From a bacterium (GTDB lineage Bacteria; Patescibacteriota; Minisyncoccia; Phycocordibacterales; UBA12445): a stretch of 47,034 nucleotides of DNA. Positions 7,361 to 15,811 of the stretch are shown piece by piece (within the stretch, counting starts at the first letter, position 1; each line of letters starts with the position of its first letter). The notes beneath the pieces were generated by a model. It was not told where the DNA came from, searched no databases, and saw only the letters and a program-made list of their open reading frames with translations. A program made the translations under genes and the position numbers. The stretch spans positions 1 to 47,034 of the forward strand of contig JAUSIP010000011.1 in NCBI GenBank assembly GCA_030648005.1. Direction: 5' to 3'.

Positions 7361-7527
7361 AAATTTTTATAAAATAAAAGAATCAGAGCATCGCTCGACC
7401 GCTCGTCTTCTTCCTGCGGAAGACTCGCTTGTCCTCAAAACTTTTTCCTCGGCCCGGCTCGGAACCAAGCAAAAGTTTCTGCGGCCGTCTTCGCTCACGC
7501 TCTAATTCTTTTATTTTCAAAAATTTC
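7361..7527. repeat. Large imperfect inverted repeat between tatD and metG
   Basis: The ends of this 167-bp gap are inverted copies of each other: 7361-7389 (AAATTTTTATAAAATAAAAG, then AATcAGAGC) against 7499-7527 read in reverse complement (AAATTTTTGAAAATAAAAG, then AATtAGAGC). Inside are further inverted pairs: CAAAACTTTT against AAAAGTTT, and GTCTTC...GAAGAC. The whole gap could fold as one long hairpin. It has no open frame. It could be a MITE-like remnant, an RNA structure or a processing site; none is proven. Confidence 0.75.
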
Positions 7528-7531
7528 TCTT

Positions 7532-8962
7532 CTACTCCTTCCTCAAGAATAACGGCGCAGGCATCTTATTAGCCTTGATGGCTTCCAAGATATTCTCCGA
7601 TGTCTCCGGCATGAATGGTGTGAGCATTTTTGCTATGGATATAAGATGTTTCAAAAGTTCCTCTACCATCTTCCTGGCCATCTCCGGATCAGTCTTAAAT
7701 ACCAAGAAAGGTTTCTTCTCTTGTATCTCCACATCTACCTCGGCGATGACTTCCCAGATGTAATCCATCGTAGCCTTAAATTCATAATTTCTAATCAACT
7801 TGTCATATCCGGGCGGCATATCTCTTTTTTCATCTAAAAAATCTAAGACCGGCGACTTTTCAAAATAACTTTCTGACATCTTTAATATCCTACTTGTTAA
7901 GTTCCCTAGACCATTAGCCAAACCTGAATTGTACGCTTCTTTAAATCTCTCTTCAGTAAAGTCGCCATCTTCAAAAGGCGTGACCTCGCGGGTCAGGAAG
8001 TAACGCAAGGCTTCGGTGCCATACTTCTCCACCATCTCGAACGGATTTATCACATTACCCAAACTCTTACTCATCTTCTTCCCGCCTGAAGTGATGAAGC
8101 CATGGATAACGATCTGCTTGGACGGCTCCAGGCTGGCCGACATAAGCATCGCCTGCCACATCGCCGATTGCTGACGAAGATTATCTTTACCGGCAAATTG
8201 TACAACAGGCCAAAAAGAGTTGAACTTCGGGAGGTCATCAGGCCAGCCTATAGCGGAAATATAATTCACCAACGCATCAAACCAAACATACATTACCTGT
8301 GTCAAATCACCGGGTACCGGCACGCCCCAAGGCATCTTGGATGCGAGTCGCGATATCGAGAAGTCTTCGAGCCCTGTCTCTACAAACTTCTTGATCTCAT
8401 GGAAACGACTCTCCGGTATAACAAAATCCGGACGCGCAGTATATAGCGCAAGCAGACGATCCTGATATTTAGAAAATCTGAAAAAATAATTCTCTTCTTC
8501 CCTAATTTCAAGCTCCATGTTCGGATGTATGGGGCACTTACCTTCAACCAGCTCGGAATCGGTCTTCTCCAGCTCACATCCGACACAATATTTGATCTTG
8601 TAATTCTTCTTATAGATATCACCATTCTTCTCGCAAATCTTCCAAAATTCTTGTGCTGCCACAACATGATGTTCATCAGTAGTTCTAATGAAATTATTAT
8701 AGGTTAAGTTCAAAGTATCCTTCAGCTTGTCGAACTTCTTGGCCCACATATCGGTATAAGCCTGAGGATCCATATTGGCATCGATCGCCTTCTCATAGAT
8801 CTTCTGCCCATGCTCATCAGTGCCAAAATTAAAAAAAACTTCATACCCCTGGGACCTGTAATATCTGGCAATAACGTCAGCCTGAATGATCTCCAGGGCG
8901 AAGCCGACGTGCGGATCAGCATTAACATATGGCAATGTTGTTGTTAAATAAAATTTAGACAT
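7532..8962 (-). CDS. metG: Methionyl-tRNA synthetase
   Basis: A 476-residue class I synthetase charging tRNA-Met. The ATP-binding HIGH-type motif is in YVNADPHVGFALEI near the N-terminus, the zinc knuckle is CVGCELEKTDSELVEGKCP (about 125-145) and the KMSKS loop is KKMSKSLGNVI (about 300). The C-terminal helical anticodon domain is present. The protein stops there, without the C-terminal tRNA-binding OB domain of longer MetRS. It lies eight bp after the AI-2E-type permease gene and probably belongs to one transcript starting at the M16 peptidase. Confidence 0.97.
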   Translation of the reverse strand: MSKFYLTTTLPYVNADPHVGFALEIIQADVIARYYRSQGYEVFFNFGTDEHGQKIYEKAIDANMDPQAYTDMWAKKFDKLKDTLNLTYNNFIRTTDEHHVVAAQEFWKICEKNGDIYKKNYKIKYCVGCELEKTDSELVEGKCPIHPNMELEIREEENYFFRFSKYQDRLLALYTARPDFVIPESRFHEIKKFVETGLEDFSISRLASKMPWGVPVPGDLTQVMYVWFDALVNYISAIGWPDDLPKFNSFWPVVQFAGKDNLRQQSAMWQAMLMSASLEPSKQIVIHGFITSGGKKMSKSLGNVINPFEMVEKYGTEALRYFLTREVTPFEDGDFTEERFKEAYNSGLANGLGNLTSRILKMSESYFEKSPVLDFLDEKRDMPPGYDKLIRNYEFKATMDYIWEVIAEVDVEIQEKKPFLVFKTDPEMARKMVEELLKHLISIAKMLTPFMPETSENILEAIKANKMPAPLFLRKE

Positions 8963-8970
8963 TTGTTAAA

Positions 8971-10047
8971 TTAACTTTGTTCTTTAGTACTAAAAACTCG
9001 CTTATGTTGCTCAAGATCGCTTACAAGTTCCATTAAAACAGCGGCGCCAGGGACTGATAATATCGCTCCCCAGAATCCTGCGATCTTTAACCCCACTATA
9101 ATACCAATCACAACAAGGAGTGGTGGGACACCCGTCACCTTCCTTACAACTAAGGGATAGATCAAGTGATTCTCAAACTGCTGAATAATCACATAAAATC
9201 CAAAAGTCATAAGTCCTAATGTTGCTCCTCCCTGAGAGAAAGCGACAACAATACCCGGGGCAGCAGCAAGGATTGGACCGAAAACTGGAATGATCTCAAA
9301 CACGCTGGCAAAAATAGCCAGAGCCAGAGCATATTTGACCCCCAATATGGAGAGGCCAAGATAGACGAAGACTCCAATCAGCAACCCAAGTAGAATCTGC
9401 CCCTGCATCCAATAACCGATCTTGCGCTGAGATCTACCCCAAAGATCAATAATATATTTCTCATACTTAACGTGACTAACTAATCTAAGGAAATTCTCGA
9501 TCCCCTTCTCTTGAACAGACAAATAGAAAGATACAACCACCATCAATAAGAAACTTATCACTCCGCCAAAAAAATATTTGGCTGTTTGAACCACGCCATC
9601 TACGGCTCCACCAGCCGCGCTTCCAATCGTAGGCAGAAAATCGTTAAGAGAGAAACTGTTAGCCACGCCATCCTTGAATCTGTCTAGAATAGCGGCCGGA
9701 CCGGGTGACATGTAATCATCGAAACTAACAGACTTTATATATTGAGGAATAGTGCTCACAAGCTTGAAGAAGTCATCGAATACCAGAGGGAAAAACCAGA
9801 TCATCAGACCGAGCAACAAAGATATGGAAGTTATGTAGATAATGATAACTGACGGGACACGCGGTATCTTCCAACTCATAAGCCAGCCGGTCATCGGCTC
9901 TATAGCGGAAGCTATTACGACTGAAGTCAGGACTATTAGTACAATATCCCGAAGATAATAGAGCGCAAAAGAGAGTGCTAGCAAACAGATCGTCTTCGCT
10001 ATCGTGCTGGCGGTTATTGAAATAGTTAGATTATCAGCCTCTTTCAC
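8971..10047 (-). CDS. AI-2E family transporter (PerM-like permease)
   Basis: A 358-residue integral membrane protein. An N-terminal pair of helices (about 15-55) and a third near 60-85 precede a soluble stretch. Four or five C-terminal helices follow, with FEIIPVFGPILAAAPGIVVAF and ILSVPGAAVLMELV typical of the AI-2E/PerM family. Reported roles in the family range from autoinducer-2 export to Na+/H+ exchange, so substrate assignment is not possible. It is tightly packed between the M16 peptidase (12 bp) and metG (8 bp). Confidence 0.9.
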   Translation of the reverse strand: MKEADNLTISITASTIAKTICLLALSFALYYLRDIVLIVLTSVVIASAIEPMTGWLMSWKIPRVPSVIIIYITSISLLLGLMIWFFPLVFDDFFKLVSTIPQYIKSVSFDDYMSPGPAAILDRFKDGVANSFSLNDFLPTIGSAAGGAVDGVVQTAKYFFGGVISFLLMVVVSFYLSVQEKGIENFLRLVSHVKYEKYIIDLWGRSQRKIGYWMQGQILLGLLIGVFVYLGLSILGVKYALALAIFASVFEIIPVFGPILAAAPGIVVAFSQGGATLGLMTFGFYVIIQQFENHLIYPLVVRKVTGVPPLLVVIGIIVGLKIAGFWGAILSVPGAAVLMELVSDLEQHKRVFSTKEQS

Positions 10048-10059
10048 AACCCAATTCTA

Positions 10060-11328
10060 CTACAAATGTAAAATTTTAACAAAATCGTCTTCTTTGTCGA
10101 ATGGGCCGATAAGCGCTAGATTAAGTGATTTACTCTTAAACACCAGACTAGCCTCCTTCTTTATATCTTTCGCTGTAACTTTCTGGATCTTCTTGGCAAG
10201 CTCCATCGGATCATCGATCGGCTTCTTGAGAACCTCCTGTCCGCCATAATAGTTTGCGACTGCATCGGATGTCTCAAGCCCCAATGCTATACTACCGATC
10301 ATTGAATCCTTAAACATCTGAAGTTCTTTGTCGTCAATATGAACATCTCGGATCTTCTTGCACTCATCCAAAATCGCGCTGATAACATCATGTACTCGAC
10401 TGTTGTCGACGCCGACAGATATCGCCAGATATCCATGATCAGTGAAGGTATCATTCTCCGCCCGCACGTAATAAGCCGCGCCCATCTGCTCTCTGATCCT
10501 CTGGAAAAGTCTCGAACTCATACTGCCTCCGAGCGCGTGAGCTATAAGCTCCAGTGTATGGTTCCTCTTGTCATAAGTATCGTGAGTACGGACAGCCAGC
10601 ACTAAGTGCGTCTGGTCGGACTTCTTGTGACGCACCAGAACTCTCGGCTCGCTCTGCTTCTCTTTGGTTTTAATTTTGCCAAACTTCTTACCTGCAATCA
10701 CATTCTTAAATTTGGCCTCGATCTGTTTAAAAATATTCTTCTCATCATACTTACCGGCTACAACTACTGTAGTTGCAGAGGCCACATAATGCTCCCCGCG
10801 ATATTTGAGAAAATCTGCCCTGTTTAAAATCTTTATCGTCTCCTTATCTCCGGCAATACTCCAGCCAGCTGGCTGATCCCCGTAGAGCAATTCAATAACA
10901 AGATCCTGAACCTTCCTCTGTGGCAGGTCTTCATACATATTGATCTCCTCGATAACCACACCCTTCTCCTTCTCGATCTCACCTTCGTTGAAAAGCGGAT
11001 TCTGATAAAGGTCGGCGACTATATCAAGAGCCTTATCGAAGTGGGGCGAAGAAACTTTAGCATAGTATCCGGTGTACTCATGACCAGTGAAAGCATTGTA
11101 TTGGGCGCCAAGAGAATCGAGCGCCGTCGATATGTCGATCGCCTTCAGTCTTGTAGCTGTACCCTTGAAACACATATGCTCCAAGAAGTGCGACAAGCCA
11201 TTGATCTTCTTCGTCTCATATTTGGAACCTGCTTCAACTAAAACTAATATTGTGGCGGCTAAACTATCTTTATTGGGCACAGAAATTATCCTTAGCCCGT
11301 TCTTTAAAACTTTCTTTTTATAATGCAT
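10060..11328 (-). CDS. M16 family zinc peptidase (PqqL/processing-peptidase-like)
   Basis: A product of about 422 residues. The inverted zinc motif HFLEH (in GLSHFLEHMCFKGT, about residue 50) and the downstream Glu in EKGVVIEEINMYEDLP are those of M16 peptidases. The second half repeats the fold without the active site (GGSMSSRLFQRIREQMGAAYYV, the R/Y pair typical of the family). I prefer ATG at 11328 (MHYKKKVLKNGLRI), since the extra nine residues from an upstream start are not family-like. No signal peptide. It heads the M16-permease-metG-tatD gene string. Confidence 0.93.
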   Translation of the reverse strand: MHYKKKVLKNGLRIISVPNKDSLAATILVLVEAGSKYETKKINGLSHFLEHMCFKGTATRLKAIDISTALDSLGAQYNAFTGHEYTGYYAKVSSPHFDKALDIVADLYQNPLFNEGEIEKEKGVVIEEINMYEDLPQRKVQDLVIELLYGDQPAGWSIAGDKETIKILNRADFLKYRGEHYVASATTVVVAGKYDEKNIFKQIEAKFKNVIAGKKFGKIKTKEKQSEPRVLVRHKKSDQTHLVLAVRTHDTYDKRNHTLELIAHALGGSMSSRLFQRIREQMGAAYYVRAENDTFTDHGYLAISVGVDNSRVHDVISAILDECKKIRDVHIDDKELQMFKDSMIGSIALGLETSDAVANYYGGQEVLKKPIDDPMELAKKIQKVTAKDIKKEASLVFKSKSLNLALIGPFDKEDDFVKILHL

Positions 11329-11415
11329 GGCCAATATACTACCACATATCTGCAACCAATGTCAGGTTTGCTTTTCACGCTATTCTGTGTTAGAAATAGA
11401 CTAGAAGGAGGATAT

Positions 11416-11655
11416 ATGTCCAAAAAACGGAATGGGAAGAAGAGGGGCAAGAAGAAGCCGGAGATTATCGATCTGGAATTGCCACTGCAAGAGATTGTCC
11501 CAGACAATAATAAAGAGAAGCAACGCCAGCACGACGAAGAGGCAGCCATCAGAGATAGGTTACTGAACGACCCGAATGCTATCCAGGATATAGAAGAAGG
11601 AAAGAAGAAGCCTAGCAAAACTAACAAGACCCGCAAATCAAGAAGTATTAACTAA
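11416..11655 (+). CDS. Small highly charged protein of unknown function
   Basis: A 79-residue protein with a Lys/Arg-rich start (SKKRNGKKRGKKKPE), an acidic middle and a basic end (KKKPSKTNKTRKSRSIN). A strong SD (AAGGAGG) four bases before ATG 11416 fixes this start and supports it as a real gene. It is flanked by its own terminator. The basic ends suggest nucleic-acid or ribosome contact, but no family is recognised. Confidence 0.7.
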   Translation: MSKKRNGKKRGKKKPEIIDLELPLQEIVPDNNKEKQRQHDEEAAIRDRLLNDPNAIQDIEEGKKKPSKTNKTRKSRSIN

Positions 11656-11693
11656 TGAAGGGGCACCGATGACTGAAGTCCCCACTCACCCCA

Positions 11694-11716
11694 CCCGCCA
11701 CCTGGCGGGTTTTTCT
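11694..11716 (+). terminator. Intrinsic terminator after the small charged protein
   Basis: The stem CCCGCCA / TGGCGGG with a two-base loop is followed by TTTTTCTT. Confidence 0.88.
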
Positions 11717-11741
11717 TATTTTTGCCAAAAAATCTCGCGCA

Positions 11742-11773
11742 ATAAAAAAAAAGACCCGCATGGAGATTGCGGG
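11742..11773 (-). terminator. Intrinsic terminator of the 11784-12419 gene
   Basis: On the minus strand the stem CCCGCA / TGCGGG is followed by TC and a run of nine T. It lies 10 bp after the stop codon of the gene. Confidence 0.88.
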
Positions 11774-11783
11774 CTGTTAGAAT

Positions 11784-12419
11784 TTAGCTGAAGACGATAA
11801 ACCTGTAGTCGGCATGGAAGTCCAGACTCCACCAATAGATGAAGAGGTAGTAACGCGAACCAACCTTGGCGAAATGCATCAAGTGGTTGAACCCACGCGC
11901 CCTCGACAACACCTTAAGCAACGTTGCAGGAAACTTGCACCAGGTCTCCGGATACTTTTCCAAAAATTCGCAGATCTCTCCGACCTCCGGCCTCTTGCCA
12001 AGTGAAACTATGTCGTTAACTGTATTCGAGGTCTGACTGGTGCGTACCAACTTTCCCCGACGATTTAACGTGCCTTCATTTTTCTGAAGAAAACGTGCCG
12101 ACACCTGCTCACGCTCACGCTCAAACCAAATGCAATAATTCATCGCTATCGTATCCATAAGAGAGCCAGCATACCGAACTAAAACTTCGACCTCATCAGT
12201 CTTCAATCTCAGGTCTGTATACTCCTGCTCTCCCTTGCCAATACCATTACCATCGCGACCATCAAGCACGTCCTCCAAGAAACCAGCCTCAATAACTGCG
12301 GCGAAACGATCATCACAATCATCTATGCCTTCAGCACGCACATCATGGAGCTTCTTCTGTTTGACCCGTACCATAAGCTGATTCACCCGATCGAGAGTTG
12401 CAGCGTAAGTACTACTCAT
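11784..12419 (-). CDS. Orphan protein with a DGR-target-like C-terminus
   Basis: A 211-residue protein with no recognised family over its first 150 residues. The C-terminus (KFPATLL..., then GSRYYLFIYWW, then ADYRFIVFS) can be laid on the DGR1 variable domain (FPGTVW..., GLRWVLGLSGL, ADDRLLGS) with identical spacing of Gly1, Arg3, Leu6, Ala17-Asp18 and Arg20. This suggests the same fold. It has no nucleotide match to TR1 or TR2. ATG at 12419 is chosen because the SD AAGGAGG sits nine bases upstream; an ATG at 12428 abuts the SD. No signal peptide. Like the DGR targets it is a single-gene unit with its own promoter and terminator. Confidence 0.8.
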   Translation of the reverse strand: MSSTYAATLDRVNQLMVRVKQKKLHDVRAEGIDDCDDRFAAVIEAGFLEDVLDGRDGNGIGKGEQEYTDLRLKTDEVEVLVRYAGSLMDTIAMNYCIWFEREREQVSARFLQKNEGTLNRRGKLVRTSQTSNTVNDIVSLGKRPEVGEICEFLEKYPETWCKFPATLLKVLSRARGFNHLMHFAKVGSRYYLFIYWWSLDFHADYRFIVFS

Positions 12420-12452
12420 TAGCAACATCCTCCTTGTTAAAGATCTGTAAAA

Positions 12453-12481
12453 AGACTAGCACTTATTAGACCGAGAGTCAA
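12453..12481 (-). promoter_or_regulatory. Promoter of the 11784-12419 gene
   Basis: Minus-strand TTGACT (12481-12476) and TAGTCT (12458-12453) are 17 bp apart, upstream of a strong SD. Confidence 0.7.
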
Positions 12482-12491
12482 CAGTGGGTTG

Positions 12492-13865
12492 CTATATTTT
12501 AGATTTTAAGAAAGACAGCAATTCTAAAATTTTAATTCTCTCCTGCTGGCCTGTGTCTCTGTCACGCAAAGTCACGGTATCATTTTCTAAAGTATCGAAG
12601 TCAATAGTAATACAAAAAGGCGTACCGATCTCATCCTGCCTTCGGTATCGCTTGCCGATATTGCCGTTGTCGTCGAACATCACAGCACCGAGCTCACTCT
12701 TTAACATTCCGTAAACTTCACGAGCCTTAGCTACTAATTCTGGTTTGTTTTTCAGAAGCGGAAAGACAGCAGCCTTGACTGGTGCCACCTGTGGTTTAAA
12801 TTTAAGATAAGCGCGAGTCTCCTCCCCCATTATATCTTCAGTATAAGCATCACAGAGAACGGCCAGAAAAGTACGGTCAACCCCTACTGCCGGCTCGATA
12901 ACATGCGGGGTGAACTTTATCTTCGCCTCTTCATCCAGATATTCAAGAGCCACAGTGCTTGATTCACTATGTTTCTTCAGATCATAATCAGTCCTGTAGG
13001 CCAGCCCATAAAGCTCCTTCTGTCCGAAAGGATAATCAAACTCTAAATCAACTGTTTTTTTTGAATAAAAAGAACGCTCCTCTTCACTGTGCTCATGCTC
13101 ATGTATATGGCTGTCATCGAGGCCAAGAGTTTTTGTAAGAAAATCTTTGATTCGGACTAGCCAACTACCAAACTGCTCCTCCCACTCTTCCGGCCTTATG
13201 AAATACTCGATCTCCATCTGCTCAAACTCACGGAGCCTGAAGATAAAATCGCGCGGAGTGATCTCGTTGCGGAAGGCCTTACCGATCTGAGCCATACCAA
13301 AAGGTAATTTAGGGTGAAAACTGTCTACAACGTTTTTGAAATTCACGAACATACCCTGCGCTGTCTCAGGACGGAGGTAGACAGTAGCGGAAGAATCCCC
13401 GCTCGCCCCTGCCTGAGTGGCGAACATCATATTGAACTGCCTGACATCGCCGAGTTGATTCTTATCCGGGCTCTTCAGCTTATGCGCCTTGATCTCGGCA
13501 CCCATTTGGGTAACTGTCATTCCCTTAGGATCTATACCATTCTCCTCCAACAGATGATCAGCCCTGTATCGCTTATTGGTTTTCAAATCTTCCACCATCG
13601 GATCGGCAAATGTCGCCACATGGCCAGTCGCTTCCCAAACTTTTGAATTCATCAGGATCGCCGCATCTATACCATACATATCTTCGCGCGATTCGACAAA
13701 AGTTTTCCACCAGAGATCCTTAATATTTTTCTTAAGCGTCACTCCGAGCGGACCATAGTCCCATGTGCCAGCAAGACCGCCGTAGACCTCCGAACCCTGA
13801 TAGATAAAACCACGTCTCTTACAAAGCGAAACTATCTTCTCCATCAAATCTTGTTTGTGTTCCAT
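12492..13865 (-). CDS. glyQS: Glycyl-tRNA synthetase, single-chain dimeric type
   Basis: A 457-residue class II synthetase of the alpha-2 type. Residues include GFIYQGSEVYGGLAGTWDYGPLG at the N-terminus, motif 2 FRNEITPRDFIFRLREFEQMEIEYF and the C-terminal anticodon-binding domain (VAPVKAAVFPLLKNK...). A motif-3-type stretch is VIEPAVGVDRTFLAVL. It charges tRNA-Gly. It follows the surface-protein gene by five bp and so may share the transcript that starts with DGR2 RT. The gene is complete and of ordinary length. Confidence 0.96.
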   Translation of the reverse strand: MEHKQDLMEKIVSLCKRRGFIYQGSEVYGGLAGTWDYGPLGVTLKKNIKDLWWKTFVESREDMYGIDAAILMNSKVWEATGHVATFADPMVEDLKTNKRYRADHLLEENGIDPKGMTVTQMGAEIKAHKLKSPDKNQLGDVRQFNMMFATQAGASGDSSATVYLRPETAQGMFVNFKNVVDSFHPKLPFGMAQIGKAFRNEITPRDFIFRLREFEQMEIEYFIRPEEWEEQFGSWLVRIKDFLTKTLGLDDSHIHEHEHSEEERSFYSKKTVDLEFDYPFGQKELYGLAYRTDYDLKKHSESSTVALEYLDEEAKIKFTPHVIEPAVGVDRTFLAVLCDAYTEDIMGEETRAYLKFKPQVAPVKAAVFPLLKNKPELVAKAREVYGMLKSELGAVMFDDNGNIGKRYRRQDEIGTPFCITIDFDTLENDTVTLRDRDTGQQERIKILELLSFLKSKI

Positions 13866-13870
13866 ATTTT

Positions 13871-15811
13871 TTATTTTATAACAGGCTGATCTTCTCCTGG
13901 ACGCACCCCTGAATCAGTGGTTAACTGTATATTCAATTCTCGTCTAACACTAGAAGTGTCAACACCGGTAAATGTATCAGCACCCGATATCGAGGCGTTG
14001 GCGACTAGCGTCGGATATTGCCCGATCTGACCGATAGATGGCAGGAAGGCCACTTGGAAGGCCACTTCACGGGCTGGAGTTAATATCCCGCTACCAGCCG
14101 ATACATCGCCTACACTCCAGACAACCTCTCCGCCAAGTGGATTATACACAATATTCTCACCCGCCGGTGACACACTGCCTACATAACGAACATAAGGAGG
14201 TAGAGCCGCCTTTACAATAACGCCATTGACGTTGTTGGAAGAGTTAACCACAGACCACATGACGGTGTAAGTGGTCTCTCTATCAGCTTGAGGCGGAAGA
14301 GTACCAGTGTTTTTAAAAGGGCCAACATAATATACCGCACGAGCAGTCAATTGCAAATCTGATGAGAGCTTGATCTTCCTCTTGATGACATTCTCGATCA
14401 CTGATCCGGACCCACTCCCTTCGCCAAATCTATTACCCCGGAAAGTAACCTCGAGATCTAACTGCGGATTTTCTAGTATAGTTCTTCTTCCAGAAATAAG
14501 AGGTAAAAATGAGAACGAGAAAGTCTGATTGCCGTCTGCGCCAGGCTCTATTGATTTAGGAAAGTCGCCATTGACCTGGTTCCAGACAATAACTCCATCC
14601 GATGAACGGAAGAAACCATTGCCGGCAGAAACCGTTGACTTATTCAATACCTCGCCATTTATCTTCACAGATATCTCGCCATTCAGGATCTTAACTGGCA
14701 GATTATTTGTCCAGCCGATATTTCCACGAACAGTATCATTAGCGTTTACAATATAATCATCGATACCGGAGTTACCATTTAATGCTATGTTGATACCGAT
14801 AAAAGGCTTCTTAACAACTAACGACTTCAAAGAAGAACCGTAGATTAATGTAACTCTGTTGTCGTCTTTGCTTTCCCTGGTTCCTGCTGAGGCTCTGAAG
14901 GTCTTAATTTCTGCATCCTGTCCCTGCATAGATCCGCGCAACTTAATAGTACGTTCCCCACGTGCAAGGAGATCTCCCAATACCCAGAAATTCTCGCCGT
15001 ACGCCGGAGACGGAGAAGCGTCCTTAAAGATAAATCCTGATGGATAAGCGATTTCCAGGATCACATCTTTTAAAACCTCACTTGAATTGGAGCTAACCTT
15101 GACACTGAGATCCATCTCCTTGTCGGCGTTTATATCTGAAGGCAGTTCTAAAAACAAAGACAACGGCGAGGAACTGATGAAAGTTTTATAACTTTTTCGC
15201 TTGACGAAAGTGGCATTTGAACCCTCTGTCCTGTACTCGAGAGTGACCTTGATCTCCTGCTCGCTATTCTCTTCACCAAACAGAACTGAATTGACGGTCT
15301 CATTGATCACACTATTATTCTCTATCTCTCCGAGATCTTTGATATATCTATTCGGAACAACACTATCGCTCTTAGGAGGTTTAGCACCCTCCGGGTATTC
15401 AACTATAAGCTGCGCGAATTTAAGCGAGATATTATTCTTATTACTTATGAGGATTTGCAAACCGAATTCATCTCCACCCTTAACGGAGACAGGACCAGAG
15501 AGAGAGACATCAATATTGTCATTGGAGACAATATTCGAACCACCAAGAAGAAGATATGTGGAGATTCCAAGCGCGCTTAAGAAAAAAATAGAGGAGGCAA
15601 TCAGAAGGGTTCTTAGAATCGGAGTTTGAACATCTTTAGATTTTTTCATATCTCTTATGGTTGAAATATCTGCCGTATCTTCAAAGGAACTCTTAACATC
15701 CTCTTGAGAAAGCGGGCGCAAATCCGCACGCTCCTTCTCCGGATTTACCGGCCTTGTGTTATAAAGCCTCTTCTCCAGCCTATTAATACTGTCTTCTTGA
15801 TTACCGTTCAT
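13871..15811 (-). CDS. Membrane-anchored surface protein with repeated Ig-like (DUF11-type) domains
   Basis: A 646-residue protein. About 65 charged N-terminal residues precede one transmembrane helix (ILRTLLIASSIFFLSALGIS, about 66-88). The long outer part holds several beta-sandwich units of about 120 residues, with recurring patterns such as LxxxVxYPxGF and VxWxxGDLxxG seen in DUF11-like/conserved-repeat proteins. The topology suggests N-in, C-out. Its ATG overlaps the stop of DGR2 RT as ATGA, so its translation is coupled to the RT, and glyQS follows five bp later. It could be a structural or adhesive envelope protein; function is unproven. Confidence 0.85.
   Translation of the reverse strand: MNGNQEDSINRLEKRLYNTRPVNPEKERADLRPLSQEDVKSSFEDTADISTIRDMKKSKDVQTPILRTLLIASSIFFLSALGISTYLLLGGSNIVSNDNIDVSLSGPVSVKGGDEFGLQILISNKNNISLKFAQLIVEYPEGAKPPKSDSVVPNRYIKDLGEIENNSVINETVNSVLFGEENSEQEIKVTLEYRTEGSNATFVKRKSYKTFISSSPLSLFLELPSDINADKEMDLSVKVSSNSSEVLKDVILEIAYPSGFIFKDASPSPAYGENFWVLGDLLARGERTIKLRGSMQGQDAEIKTFRASAGTRESKDDNRVTLIYGSSLKSLVVKKPFIGINIALNGNSGIDDYIVNANDTVRGNIGWTNNLPVKILNGEISVKINGEVLNKSTVSAGNGFFRSSDGVIVWNQVNGDFPKSIEPGADGNQTFSFSFLPLISGRRTILENPQLDLEVTFRGNRFGEGSGSGSVIENVIKRKIKLSSDLQLTARAVYYVGPFKNTGTLPPQADRETTYTVMWSVVNSSNNVNGVIVKAALPPYVRYVGSVSPAGENIVYNPLGGEVVWSVGDVSAGSGILTPAREVAFQVAFLPSIGQIGQYPTLVANASISGADTFTGVDTSSVRRELNIQLTTDSGVRPGEDQPVIK

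Noticed and set aside
11323-11415. Upstream extension of the small charged protein
   Set aside because: It overlaps the M16 start region and lies before a strong SD that points to ATG 11416.
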